A stretch of DNA of 32,003 nucleotides, from contig NW_003116452.1 of assembly GCF_000003605.2 (NCBI RefSeq), positions 688,928 through 720,930 of the forward strand, read 5' to 3'. Every line of letters begins with the position of its first letter. The stretch's first letter is position 1. This stretch comes from Saccoglossus kowalevskii. Lineage: Eukaryota > Hemichordata > Enteropneusta > Harrimaniidae. The position numbers were made by a program, and so were the translations under genes. Under the pieces are notes generated by a model. That model made no database searches and was not told the origin of the DNA. It was given only the letters and a program-made list of their open reading frames with translations. Below, in pieces: positions 12,463 to 22,600 of this stretch.

Positions 12463-14458
12463 GTGAGTAGTAATATTATTAGGGTAAACACCTGCCCGTA
12501 ATTGTTGATCATAAATCAAAGTTTCTCAGTATATTGTTATAAGCATAATAATTGAACGACATGTGTGTTTACAGTAACGTATTTAGGAAAATGGATTAAA
12601 ACAGTTACTTACAATTTTAAACGTAATGCTAAAACGAAATAGCAGGTGTTGTCACATGTTGAAACCCAGACTTTTTAGATAATGCAAGGACAACAAAGAG
12701 TTCTATACCTCATCAATCATGATTTATAAGTGTTTTATTTCATGTCACTAGCCAACACCTGAGTTTGAGATACGGCATACAATATTGCCACCATAGAAAC
12801 CAATAGTAAAAGCGTCCTAACAATGACAAAATTGCCGCCATTCACTAATCTAAAGGTATAATCATCACTTTCTCGTAAAATGTACTGGTGACCCAAGACA
12901 TTTCAAGAAACAACATCCTTATATCGGCGGATAATGTAATTTATTAATAAATTCTGGTTATTTTTATTTATTTATGAATAGGCGATCTACGTTAAACCAA
13001 TACGTTCAGTAAAATGCACATTATTATTAAAGCATGTTGTCTGTTTCAGATTGGCTCAGAAGACGAATGTGGAGCTGATCGTTATCTCAATTGGGCGGAC
13101 TCTTTTATAGTGGTGTACAGCATCGATAATAGACATTCATTCGATACGGCCAAAACATTTCTACAAGAAGTCTCCGACTACCAGAAGCTGAATTCGCCCG
13201 AAAAACCGATTTTACTACTGGGAAACAAAGTGGATATATCGAGATACAGGTAGAGATTGCGGATTTTATTACTACTTTTTGTTGCAATGCTGCCTATATG
13301 AATTATTAGTACTGTAATGGCACTATTCATGGTGTGATGGGTTGACATCCGGGTACCGAGCCTATGACGTATTACTCAATACAAAACCAATACTCCATAC
13401 GTCATTGAATAGGATTTCGCCTGGTGGTAACCATAGTGTTGCTAAGATACCAACGTTGTTAGGATCATCTCGGGTCGTTACTAGGCTGTAGCTCTTGAAG
13501 GTAGCTAATGTAATAATTTCACAGCCAGGGATAATCGTGGTGATTAGATTGTTTTTATTTTATAATAAGTGTTTACTACAATGTGACGACTTGGAGTAAA
13601 TCGCGTGGCAACGGAAATATATGCTACTGACAAACAAAGTGACCGACTCGGGTAATTATTGTACGTTAATAAGGTACATTTATAGGACAGTTACAATTGC
13701 GGATTTGCTATGGGCAAACATGAGTTATATGACCTCACCTTCGAATAACGTATTACATGGGACGTTATAGATGTATGGTTTCCTAATCGATATCTATTTT
13801 CCAGATCGCATCACTACTTAATTTTAATGGCGGTTTTCTTTTTCGCATTCTTTATTTCATTGCATGGTTATTCTGTCATGATATAGTGTGTGTGTCACCA
13901 TAGTTACCAGTGATTAAAACAAAGTGATTACACACTAGGTCCGATCCATTCCAGATTTAGCTTTTAATACCATCTTATATTTTTATAATCATGATTTTCT
14001 TACATGCGTTGACATTTATTCTGTCGCACAATTAGTCGATCGTTGCTTTCGGGGAGGATTATCATATCTGAATAATCCTCTTATAAATGGTATTTTCACT
14101 TCATGACGTCACTCTGCGTTTTATATTACCCGACAATCAATTGATAAGTTATCACGTTGTATTTTGCAGACAAGTCAGCAAATCGGAAGGGAATGTCCTG
14201 TCACAGCAATACGCATGTAAGTTCTACGAAACCTCAGCGGCCGGTAATTACGAAAGCGTAGAAAAGGTCTTTCTTGACGCAGTCAGGGAAATTAGAGACG
14301 AAGCGGAGAGGCACAAGCCGCTGAAACCTTTGTTCATTAGTGACGAAGACAAGCCCGTGACACAGACTAAGGAAACCAAACTCAAACTGGCTAAACCGAA
14401 ACCGTTACATCCAAAGAAAGGATCAACGTTCAGAATATTTAACAAAATATTCAATTGA
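12374..14458 (+). CDS. RASL12: RASL12-like atypical Ras-family small GTPase, C-terminal part (3 exons)
   Basis: Joined coding segments are 12374-12462, 13050-13249 and 14170-14458 (about 192 residues plus TGA), all with canonical borders and in frame. Visible GTPase features in order: a DTYS segment just after the switch-I region; a G3-type DTAN in place of DxAGQ, so the catalytic Gln and the Gly are absent; the RYLNWADSFIVVYS segment; the G4 motif GNKVD; and a G5-like ETSA. The tail has KPLFISDED, a basic Lys/Pro-rich stretch, and ends RIFNKIFN with no CAAX box. The DTA(D/N) G3, the RYLNWA block, the PLFIS segment and the absence of prenylation are RASL12 traits; RERG and RASL11 keep or differ in these blocks. 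The first exon(s) with the GxxxxGKS P-loop and about 45 residues were not found and may lie far upstream or outside the window. GTP hydrolysis is probably low, and the partner is unknown. Codons are CpG-rich, unlike the neighbouring DNAI1. Confidence 0.85.
12463..13049 (+). other. RASL12-like intron between exons A and B
   Basis: The intron is 587 bases, GTGAGT..CAG. It is AT-rich and contains no other coding signal that I can support. Confidence 0.7.
13050..13249 (+). CDS. RASL12: RASL12-like internal exon B (switch II to G4)
   Basis: The acceptor is CTGTTTCAG and the donor GTAGAG. The exon encodes IGSEDECGADRYLNWADSF onward to GNKVDISRY plus two bases of a split Arg codon. It contains the conserved helix before G4 and the guanine-specifying NKxD motif. 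The reading frame runs on into the intron past the donor and stops at once, which supports the border. Confidence 0.9.
13250..14169 (+). other. RASL12-like intron between exon B and the terminal exon
   Basis: The intron is 920 bases, GTAGAG..CAG. It contains an imperfect inverted pair ATGACGTA/TACGTCAT near 13,362-13,405, a 9-bp stem-loop GAGGATTAT/ATAATCCTC at 14054-14080, and a full CRE palindrome TGACGTCA at 14104-14111, shortly before the acceptor. I see no other coding signal. Confidence 0.6.
14170..14458 (+). CDS. RASL12: RASL12-like terminal exon (G5 and C-terminal tail)
   Basis: The acceptor is ATTTTGCAG. The first base completes Arg, then QVSKSEGNVLSQQYACKFYE and the G5-like TSA follow. 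The C-terminal helix is VFLDAVREIRDEAE, followed by KPLKPLFISDED and a basic tail ending at TGA (14456-14458). There is no terminal cysteine box, so membrane anchoring by prenylation is not expected. Confidence 0.9.
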
Positions 14459-15095
14459 TTTCGTGCTGTGTCGTACTTTTTTTTTGTCCGAGATTTGACT
14501 TTTCGGATACGAGACTGCACGTGGTCGCGTTCTAAAGCTAAAGTTACAACGACAACATTGACTGCTTCGTATATTGTTTTAGTCAAGTTAGGAACAACGT
14601 GTTCCACGGTATGTACATGAGTGGCTTCATAAAGTAATCTAAGGAATGTGAAGCTCACTCCGAAACCACGATCCATATTATCTTGAATACACTCATGGGA
14701 ACGAGGGACAAAAGTACTAACGACGGTGCTTTGTTAGTATATCACATTCTCTCTATAAAGGGACTGTGAGTAGTTGTACTCAGGCTAAGTTATTGGATAT
14801 GTTTGAGATTTGAGAATACACTACTAAAAATGGAAGAGATTCGTCAATCATTGCCGTCGCTAAACAGCCACACTGGAATACATAGCTTGGAGTCTGCCCT
14901 CGAAGTATCATACCCAGATAATATGCTGTTCATTATACCCGTAGCTCCGTGTTTTATTGTATGAAATTGTCTATACCAACCGTGTCAACTGCCCGGCAAC
15001 GGGTTACCCTCCACTGCCTAGTCCCTGTGGATTTGGTTTATTTCATGTTGTTAAATTTTATAAAGCTTGTTAATAAAACTTATTTAATGTCCTCC
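14459..15095 (+). other. Probable 3' UTR of the RASL12-like gene
   Basis: No open frame of note follows the TGA. The first canonical AATAAA on the plus strand is at 15072-15077, about 610 bases downstream of the stop, followed by a GT-containing stretch. The UTR extent is inferred from that signal alone. It includes a run of nine T at 14477-14485. Confidence 0.45.
15072..15077 (+). terminator. Polyadenylation signal AATAAA for the RASL12-like gene
   Basis: This is the first AATAAA after the stop codon on the coding strand. It lies in TTAATAAAACTT, with GGGGGGTGTATAGG about 35 bases further on as a possible downstream GU-rich element. No transcript evidence is available. Confidence 0.45.
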
Positions 15096-16220
15096 GCAAC
15101 TAGCACATAGGGGGGTGTATAGGAATGAACAAATATTATTCAATTTTAAGTTTGATTACGCAAAATGACGCACAAACTGATTTGGAATGAAAAATATATT
15201 GTAAATCGGAATCTACGTGGGATGGGGTAAAATAAAGTCGTAGCATTTTATTTAGCTGTCCAAATATGTCATGGTGGTATTCATTAATTGTGATGTGCTA
15301 ACTTCATAGAATTTTAGTACTTGAAGCGTATAGCAACCATTCAATACGTGTAAATATGTAAACTTTTAGTATTATCGAACACCTGAGAGAGCTTAATAAA
15401 CTTATGACCTTTGAAAATTCAATATTGTCACACCTCATTGCCTGAGTGATGAGCGAATTGTACATAGTGTTGTCGTATACAGTGTTGTCCAGTCACGCGG
15501 CCGTCATAAAAAAACAAAAAAAACAGGATATATGTTTACTTTTACGCACACCCATGAAAACACAGCCAGACATGTCGTGTGTAAAATAGCAGTATATTTC
15601 CATGAAAGTGTGGTTGCAGCCCATGCCCATACACGTATCTTCATAACCCAATGCATTAGAAGTAATATACTGCCATCTACGTTCGAAACAAAAATCCTTA
15701 AATTTACCACACATTCAAGTGACACTTTCACGCATAATCTGTTCGTTTTTTATGCTTTTGTTTTTATGAGAAAATAATCCAAAACGTGGTTTTCGAAAAT
15801 GTGAACAACATTGTTTTTGTTTTGTTGTTAATTGGCTTGTTTTTTTACGATTTAATTTTCCTATGTCAGGGTGAATGTGAATTATCGAGTAATAAAACCT
15901 TAGTTGTTTTGGCAGCAAATATACCACAAAATAATGGGCATGGGCCTCGGATTAACCTGTGCGTATAGGTGGTGTTTTCAGTGTTTCATTCTGCTATGTG
16001 TATTTAGATCGGTTCTTTTGTAACTGTGACGATAACCCTGTAGTCAGAGCCATAGTCCACTAGTCCATGACCGTTCTGCTCCAATAAAGAGCGATCGTTC
16101 TAAATATATATATATGACTTTCTGTCCACAGTTGTGCGTGTACACGAATCTGTGGATTTCGTTAAATAATGACAAGGATTTTGTTAACGACAAGAACCAA
16201 CCGTATTTAACAAGAGAAGA
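15096..16220. other. Intergenic stretch, RASL12-like 3' side
   Basis: Between the presumed poly(A) site and the first MITE. It has AT-rich sequence, overlapping short frames on both strands at 15.5-15.9 kb without recognisable product, and a short (TA) stretch near 16105-16113. Confidence 0.55.
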
Positions 16221-16228
16221 TACAAAGT

Positions 16229-16376
16229 CAGTGGCGGATCCAGAGCCCCCCCCCAAAAAAAAAAACGCATGACGATTCATATCATATGGATTACGCATAG
16301 CTTCTCTGCGATTTTCGCTCCGTAATGTTAAGCTAAGCTTCCCCCCCCCAAATAAATTTTGCTGGGTCCGCCACTG
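16229..16376. mobile_element. hAT-like MITE, 148 bp, with 8-bp target duplication
   Basis: Left terminus CAGTGGCGGATCCAG is matched by the inverted right terminus (CTGGGTCCGCCACTG), one mismatch in 15. It is flanked on both sides by TACAAAGT (16221-16228 and 16377-16384), a perfect 8-bp duplication typical of hAT transposons. The interior has C-runs next to both termini and no coding capacity. Confidence 0.88.
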
Positions 16377-16546
16377 TACAAAGTACATAGCAGTATTTAC
16401 AAATACCAGTCCTGCACGGTATAATGGCTATCTGGTGTGTATTTTGAAATAAAATGAAGCACGCTACTGTGAGTATAAGCTACCAGGAATTTACAGATAC
16501 ATACACTGAGACCATGGGGGAGTTGATACGAAGCTGGGTAAAGAGG

Positions 16547-16696
16547 CAGGGGTGGATACAGTTTTTTTACGGGGGGGTCCAAACTTTAAAATCGCCAGAC
16601 TAGATTAATGATTTTTTTATATTATACAAAAACAAATTGAATAAATTTTTCAACGGGGGGGGGGACCCCAAGAACACCCCCCTAGATCCGCCACTG
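16547..16696. mobile_element. Second hAT-like MITE, 150 bp, older copy
   Basis: The right end CTAGATCCGCCACTG is a near-perfect inverted form of the CAGTGGCGGATCCAG terminus. The left end CAGGGGTGGATACAG differs at three positions. AGAGG abuts both ends, but a full 8-bp duplication is not seen. G-runs lie near the left end (16570-16576) and in the right part (16656-16665), and the interior is unrelated to the copy at 16229-16376. Confidence 0.7.
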
Positions 16697-19183
16697 AGAG
16701 GTGCCCCTGGGCGCTCGAAAATGTGACCATTTTTATACCTGGATAGTGGTAAAATCTAAACCCATATTTATACCAAAATACTAGTTCTGTCATCACTGTT
16801 TATTCCAATTAAAACAGTTACCCTATTTGCTCTATTAGAAGAGCATCTCCAATAAAAAGCACATGTAAGGTAACAGTTTCATTGTATATTGATCATATAC
16901 GGACCCATAAGTATACCAATTAATATTACCGATATATTTATACCTATCTTGACCAGAAATCAAACCGATACTTGGCATCTGTTGTGAACTGTTGGATTTG
17001 TCGTGGTAGTATCTGATGCGCCAAAGACAGGTAGTAGTTAAAGTATTCACCATGAATTGTGTCCAGTTGGAATTTATTTGCCCGCTGCTGAGAAACGTTT
17101 AAAGAAACAAATGACTCAAATAGACAACTTGTGTATTCATTCTTTGACAAACACATCAATCATTATAATGTATGTCGTTAAACGTGATGTCTATATTACG
17201 CTGATTACGGTTATATTCTGCAGGCTGTCTGATTAGAAAACTTCAGACAGTTGTTGCCCATAAATGTGTATTGTAATGATTCTCTGATCTCAGGGACTAT
17301 ATGTTTCATCAAAATAAAGTATTTACTAAATATACTTATTAACTATTCAAATTTATTATATATCAAGAGCTCTTGATATTATTATAACTGCTCGCTTTCC
17401 AACGAAGGGGGATCACGTATACATATTGCATCTGCGAAGTGTATTCCTTGGAGGGCTGTCTAAAGAGCGCCCTCATTTTCAAATGCTGTGTGATAAGAAG
17501 CTTTCGAATCTAGTAGCAGCATGGATATTTTACGACATTTTAATTGGCAACGGTTCGGCACCGGTTATAGAAACCAGGTAGAGTGGACAGTTTTATTGTT
17601 GTATTGAGCGGGTCGACATTCCTGCCACATGTGTTCGCATGGGACCAGGTAACTCTGTCGCTGTGCCCCACCCATCCTTGCTCGTCGCTCATAGAGGGCG
17701 TACTATGGAAGGGAGTATTACCGGTACGAGTTTAAATCTCGTCCAATCAAATGAAAACGCACAATTTCGACCATTTGTCATTAATTCAATAATACGATTT
17801 ATCCGGATTGTACATAACAATGGCATAAAGCAAAGTTCAAGGCATTCGACCAAATATTGAAATATCCCGCAATTGTCGTCATAATTTCACGATTGCTATA
17901 CGTCATGGTTGATTCAATAATTGATCACACAGTACAGTATCGCAGATAAGAGTCAAACAGGCAAAACATAAAAATAGAAAAAGTAATCAGATAGTAACTG
18001 TGACATCATAGGCCGTCAAAGTCCAATTAAATTATTTTTCAGAAAAGAATGTACATGATAAAATCGAAATCAAATTGAAAAGTAACCTGACTTTAAATTA
18101 TTTTCTTTATCACAAAGATAAAGCCGAAGATACACCTGTATCAGCGTATTTTTGTTGTACAAGTACCGAAATACGCTTTCTGCTTGTACTAAACTATTGA
18201 TGCATTATTGATAGAAATATGCCATTCCCAATTAATACTACAAAAGAATTACAATAAAATTAATCAGTATATCAGCTGACATGAAAAAAAGTAATTATAA
18301 CACTAAAATACAGAGTGCCTCTGTTGAAAATTATGTCGACTCTTGAAAGATAAGTACTGACTGAGGTCTTTGTTTTGTAACCAGATTCTGAAAATGCATT
18401 AGCAGCATCATCAATCAATATTAAACAGCATGGGTCTTCACTATCTGTTAAAACAATACTTGAAAACTCAACCATAGATATTTCCTAAACAGAGAACTCT
18501 ACTTAAAGGGGTACCAGATTTGCTTTGTCAGTTGCACATACTGGAGAACAACTGAGGTTAATAGTCTATAGAGTATTATAGAGTGTTTTTTTTATTTGGA
18601 CATTTTGAGGTTAGTGTATTCTATCCTAAAGAGTTGTGGGTATTTTATGACACAAAATTGAACGTTTGTCATGTGACTTACTTTTAAAATGCCCATATAT
18701 CTTTACCATAGAGCAGTTTGGCTGAACACAACATTATCCTCAAAATGGCTGATTGAGTAGTACCAAATACTTGGACAAGTAGTGGTTTATTGCCAATTAT
18801 GACAACAGAGGTATGGAAGTGTTCATAGGAAAACATTTTCACTTTGATTTGCACACTCACAATCAGACATTGTAAGAAATTCACATCCCAAAATCAGAAC
18901 ATATTCACCCCACTTCATCTTCCTGGTGCATCAACAGTGATGGATGACAAAAAAGTGGGAAATGTGCTTCTGTGAAGCATGTTTTTCTTGCATATAACAG
19001 AGCAAGATCACCCCTTCCAATTGAAACCACATATCTCAATGCAATGAAATGAAAACTCATAGTTATGTATTTGAAATAATGTATTTTTATTGAAAAGATC
19101 AATAATTCAGCAATTCTTTGTCATAATACTATTGCAATAAATGCAAAACAAACAGTTATAACTTAGAGCGCCATTTGATTTTC
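16697..19183. other. Intergenic stretch, DNAI1 3' side
   Basis: It contains the 20-bp palindrome at 17360. CpG frequency drops sharply near 18.1 kb, inside this stretch. Three short minus-strand open frames (18272-18475, 18684-18884, 18905-19102) read like protein in places but lie in different frames, and I could not join them into a gene. Confidence 0.5.
17360..17379. repeat. 20-bp perfect palindrome
   Basis: ATATCAAGAGCTCTTGATAT has no spacer. It lies in the region between the two convergent genes. Confidence 0.95.
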
Positions 19184-19189
19184 TTTATT
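19184..19189 (-). terminator. Candidate polyadenylation signal for DNAI1
   Basis: This is AATAAA on the minus strand, about 360 bases downstream of the DNAI1 stop. A second AATAAA lies at 19086-19091. Which one is used cannot be told. The CpG-poor domain runs to about 18.2 kb, which leaves room for a longer transcript. Confidence 0.4.
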
Positions 19190-19546
19190 GACAAAGAAGG
19201 AAAGTAAATTATTTAATATATACACACATATACAAATGTTTGAACGTTGTATTAGAACATGGTGAATGGAAAACAATAAAAGTCCCTAGAATAACAGTAG
19301 AAAAGTAGGAACAATTTCAGAACAGAAAAAAAAAATGTACAAAATATTATGGTAAATCTACAAAGTAGGGGTGATGTTGACTGTATATTTGATATTATAA
19401 TGTATGTATCAAGTTCAATGGTAGGGTGCCTAAATACAGATAACTTGGACGGTCAATAACATATCTAAATTTACAATGTTTGGTCTGCTCGTATTCTTTA
19501 TAGATATGTGTTGGATGGAATTTCTATTTTATGATACTTTGTTTTT

Positions 19547-19645
19547 TTACTTATTCTGTGGTGGTTCTCTGACTAAAGCCAACAGTTTATCCATCTTGGC
19601 AATCTCCACTTCGGGACCCTTTTGAGTCTCCATCCCCTTCTTTTC
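19547..19645 (-). CDS. DNAI1: DNAI1 terminal coding exon with stop
   Basis: The exon is 99 nt including TAA (complement of 19547-19549), with acceptor TATTGTAG. It encodes [20 protein letters not shown] then [12 protein letters not shown]. The EIAKxxKLLxLVRE C-terminus is typical of DNAI1, so the 3' end of the coding region is complete. Confidence 0.95.
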   Translation of the reverse strand, partial: EKKGMETQKGPEVEIAKMDKLLALVREPPQNK

Positions 19646-22600
19646 CTACAATAAGAAGATGGGGTGAAAAAAACATCATTAAACACTGGGAGCTAAATTA
19701 AATCATACATTTGTACAATACACAGGCACTCTAACAGAAAGAAGCTGTTTTTGCTTTCACTGGTACACAACAATTGCAGCCTACTAATATCCCCTGCAAT
19801 ATATTTAATTGGAGTAATGAACAATGATTGATTTGTTGAACATCAGGGGATTCAATTAACATTGGATGGATGGATGGAGAAAATCACAAAGCAAATCCAA
19901 ACAACCTTGAGGGTACATAGACAGTTATGAGGGTGGAAAGCTGCATGCATCAACGCTGTATTTCAAATAAATGTCAATTCAGGGCAGAGAATGAAAAAGC
20001 AGGTTTATTTCATATGTCATTACCCTTGATGTAATCACCAATAGAAGCACCACCCTTTAAAAACAGAAAGCAAACTCAGAGAATCAGTTAACATAGCAAT
20101 TTCACATGAATAAATTTCTCAATTTATTTTATCTTCATGATGCTGCATAAACTGGGAATAACTAAAGTATTCTTACCTTGGGCATCTTTCTAAGATTTGG
20201 GGACAGCTTCAGACTTGTAATATGACCTCTGTAAAATCAAATAATCAACACATTAACAACATTAAATGTATATTTCTTAGGGGTAGAGGACAATGAAAAA
20301 AAAAGTGTGATTAATATAAGGTTAGAAAATTTTGAAAAAGTTGGTCATGAATCACTTGACAATGTTCATTGGTTTATTGTGTAAAATCACAAACTATTTT
20401 TAAGTCACTATCTTTATATTGCCCGGAAGTACAATTTATTGGAAAATGAATAAATTATTGGTATTTGAAATCATAAGCAGGCTTCTATGGGAGGAGAAAG
20501 TTGGATTTTTTTTCAAATCTAGATAATAAAAAAAAATCAACTTGATGGGTTTGGTGTCACGTGATAGTATTAAAAAACATTAACACCAAAGTCAACTTTT
20601 TTTCACCTTTTTCAACTTACCGGTAAACACAGTTTTTTTGTTGCAAACTTTGATCTGCAAGCAATGGTTTAAAACTATAGAAAAACATGCAAAATTTCAA
20701 GGAAAAAGTAAGATCCAGCATAAGAATATAATTCTTACCTATCATCACCAACAATAATAGTAGGCTGTGATGGGTTGAATGCAATGTGTGTTAGTTTAGT
20801 CTTCTTCTTTTGCACAACAGCTTGCTCACAGATTGGCTCATACTTATTCACATTTAGGTCATACACAAACACCTGAAAAGGGAAAACATTTTCTTTGTAT
20901 GACAGCAAGTCCAGCAGTATAGTTGTTATTTCGTTGTTATAAATGTAAACCTTATGTCAAAAGACGGAAGCATTGTTCATAGAAACAAGTAGAGCTGATT
21001 ATTTTTTTAGCATGTGCATGGTAAGTGAATAATGAGACAGTAGTTGCGTTCACGCACAGCTCCTTAGCACGGGCTAAGAGGTCAAATTCTTTAGCCCGTG
21101 CTAAGAAAACGTGCNNNNNNNNNNNNNNNNNNNNNNNNNNNNNNNNNNNNNNNNNNNNNNNNNNNNNNNNNNNNNNNNNNNNNNNNNNNNNNNNNNNNNN
21201 NNNNNNNNNNNNNNNNNNNNNNNNNNNNNNNNNNNNNNNNNNNNNNNNNNNNNNNNNNNNNNNNNNNNNNNNNNNNNNNNNNNNNNNNNNNNNNNNNNNN
21301 NNNNNNNNNNNNNNNNNNNNNNNNNNNNNNNNNATCGGGTCACTGTAGTAGAGCTTACAGCAGCTCCAATCGTAGACAAAAATATATTTGGTTCGCTGTC
21401 TACGACATGCATTAATAAAACTCTGTATTCTGTTACGCCCGTTGTATACTGTTTATGTGCATCCAAATAAGTTGGGTCCGTCTTCTCTCGCGTTCCTGTG
21501 CACGTCGCTTCAAAATTAGAACGAAACATGCCAGCAGCAGAAATAGAACCTCGCGCGTGTCATCCATTTTTCGTTCGTAAATAGCGGCTTACCAAAGGTC
21601 ACCGACTAATGGCACCCCTTAGCCCGTGCTAACGACTGGCCCTCCCTGTGCGTGGATGCAATTGGGTCTAGCCGAAATGCAAATATGCTAGATAAGCCTA
21701 AATCAGCTTAAATCTTAGCCCGTACTTCGTGTAACGTGAACACAACTAGTGCAGTTATATAACAAATAAAGCACTGTTTAGATGCAATGTTTAAATCAAT
21801 TATCCATCAAACTTGTAAGCCTAGTAGTAAATATTTCCTGTCACCATTTCTATCTTCATTTTTTTTATGTAAGTATGGACAAAATAACCTACTGCAATTT
21901 GTCTGGTAGATTAAAAATAGACAGTTTATACTGACCTTGCCATCAGCCGTTACTGCAGCAAATACAGTTGACGAATAGGGTGCCCAAGCTACGTCACCAA
22001 CAGAACTACCCAAGTCAAATGTGAACATTGGTCCTTTCCTATAAAATAAAAGTAATACATCAATGAACACATACATAACATACATAACTAGCCACACATA
22101 AAAAATATAGACAGGATATTACAGTATAATAACTACTGAACACAATATGAAAAACAATTACAATTCTGCTCCACTGTCAAACTAGTCATAAACTTTTTTA
22201 ACTGTAGAACATTGACATCATTCAAGCAGAAATTTTTCTTTAAATTTGCCATATAACCTGTAACAGGACAAACAGCAGAGATTGCAATAAATGCAAAGTT
22301 ATTACACTATTCACTTACGTGTACATGCTATCCCAGATTTTAACACTCCAGTCCGCGCTGCACGAAATAAATATCTTAGGGTGGAAGTTATTCCATTGCA
22401 CTTTATAAACAGCCATGTGATGTGCATCATAGGTGTCTAAGAATTGACTAGAATAAGCCTTGGAACATTTATGGATCTTTCCTTCTTCCGTACCAACTAA
22501 GAATAAATAGTCTGTCTGTTTGTGGAAATCAAAACATGTTCCACAGCCTAAAAAAAAAAAAACTTATTAATACAGTTGTCTTACATTAGCTTTCAATGCA

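Larger units (their letters stand above)
21043..21746. mobile_element. Probable non-autonomous DNA transposon in a DNAI1 intron
   Basis: The left end GTTGCGTTCACG (21043-21054) is matched in inverted orientation by CGTGAACACAAC (21735-21746), one mismatch in 12. Each end is flanked by TA, as in a TA target duplication. Subterminal copies of TTAGCCCGTGCTAA lie at both ends. The piece is CpG-rich within a CpG-poor intron. A 219-base gap interrupts it, so length and content are uncertain. The side right of the gap is open on the minus strand, but I do not recognise a transposase. The superfamily is undetermined. Confidence 0.55.

Noticed and set aside
14248-14676. 142-codon minus-strand open frame over the RASL12 terminal exon
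   Set aside because: It is the shadow of the real plus-strand exon, whose family motifs and splice sites are clear.
20024-20054. Possible extra DNAI1 cassette exon encoding [10 protein letters not shown], with AAAG acceptor and GTAATG donor
   Set aside because: It would be 31 nt between two phase-0 exons, so inclusion shifts the frame and ends the protein early. The acceptor has no pyrimidine tract. It is conceivable as a minor isoform only.
21101-21529. Open frame spanning the assembly gap, considered as a transposase
   Set aside because: Most of it is N. The 65 readable codons show no transposase motif.
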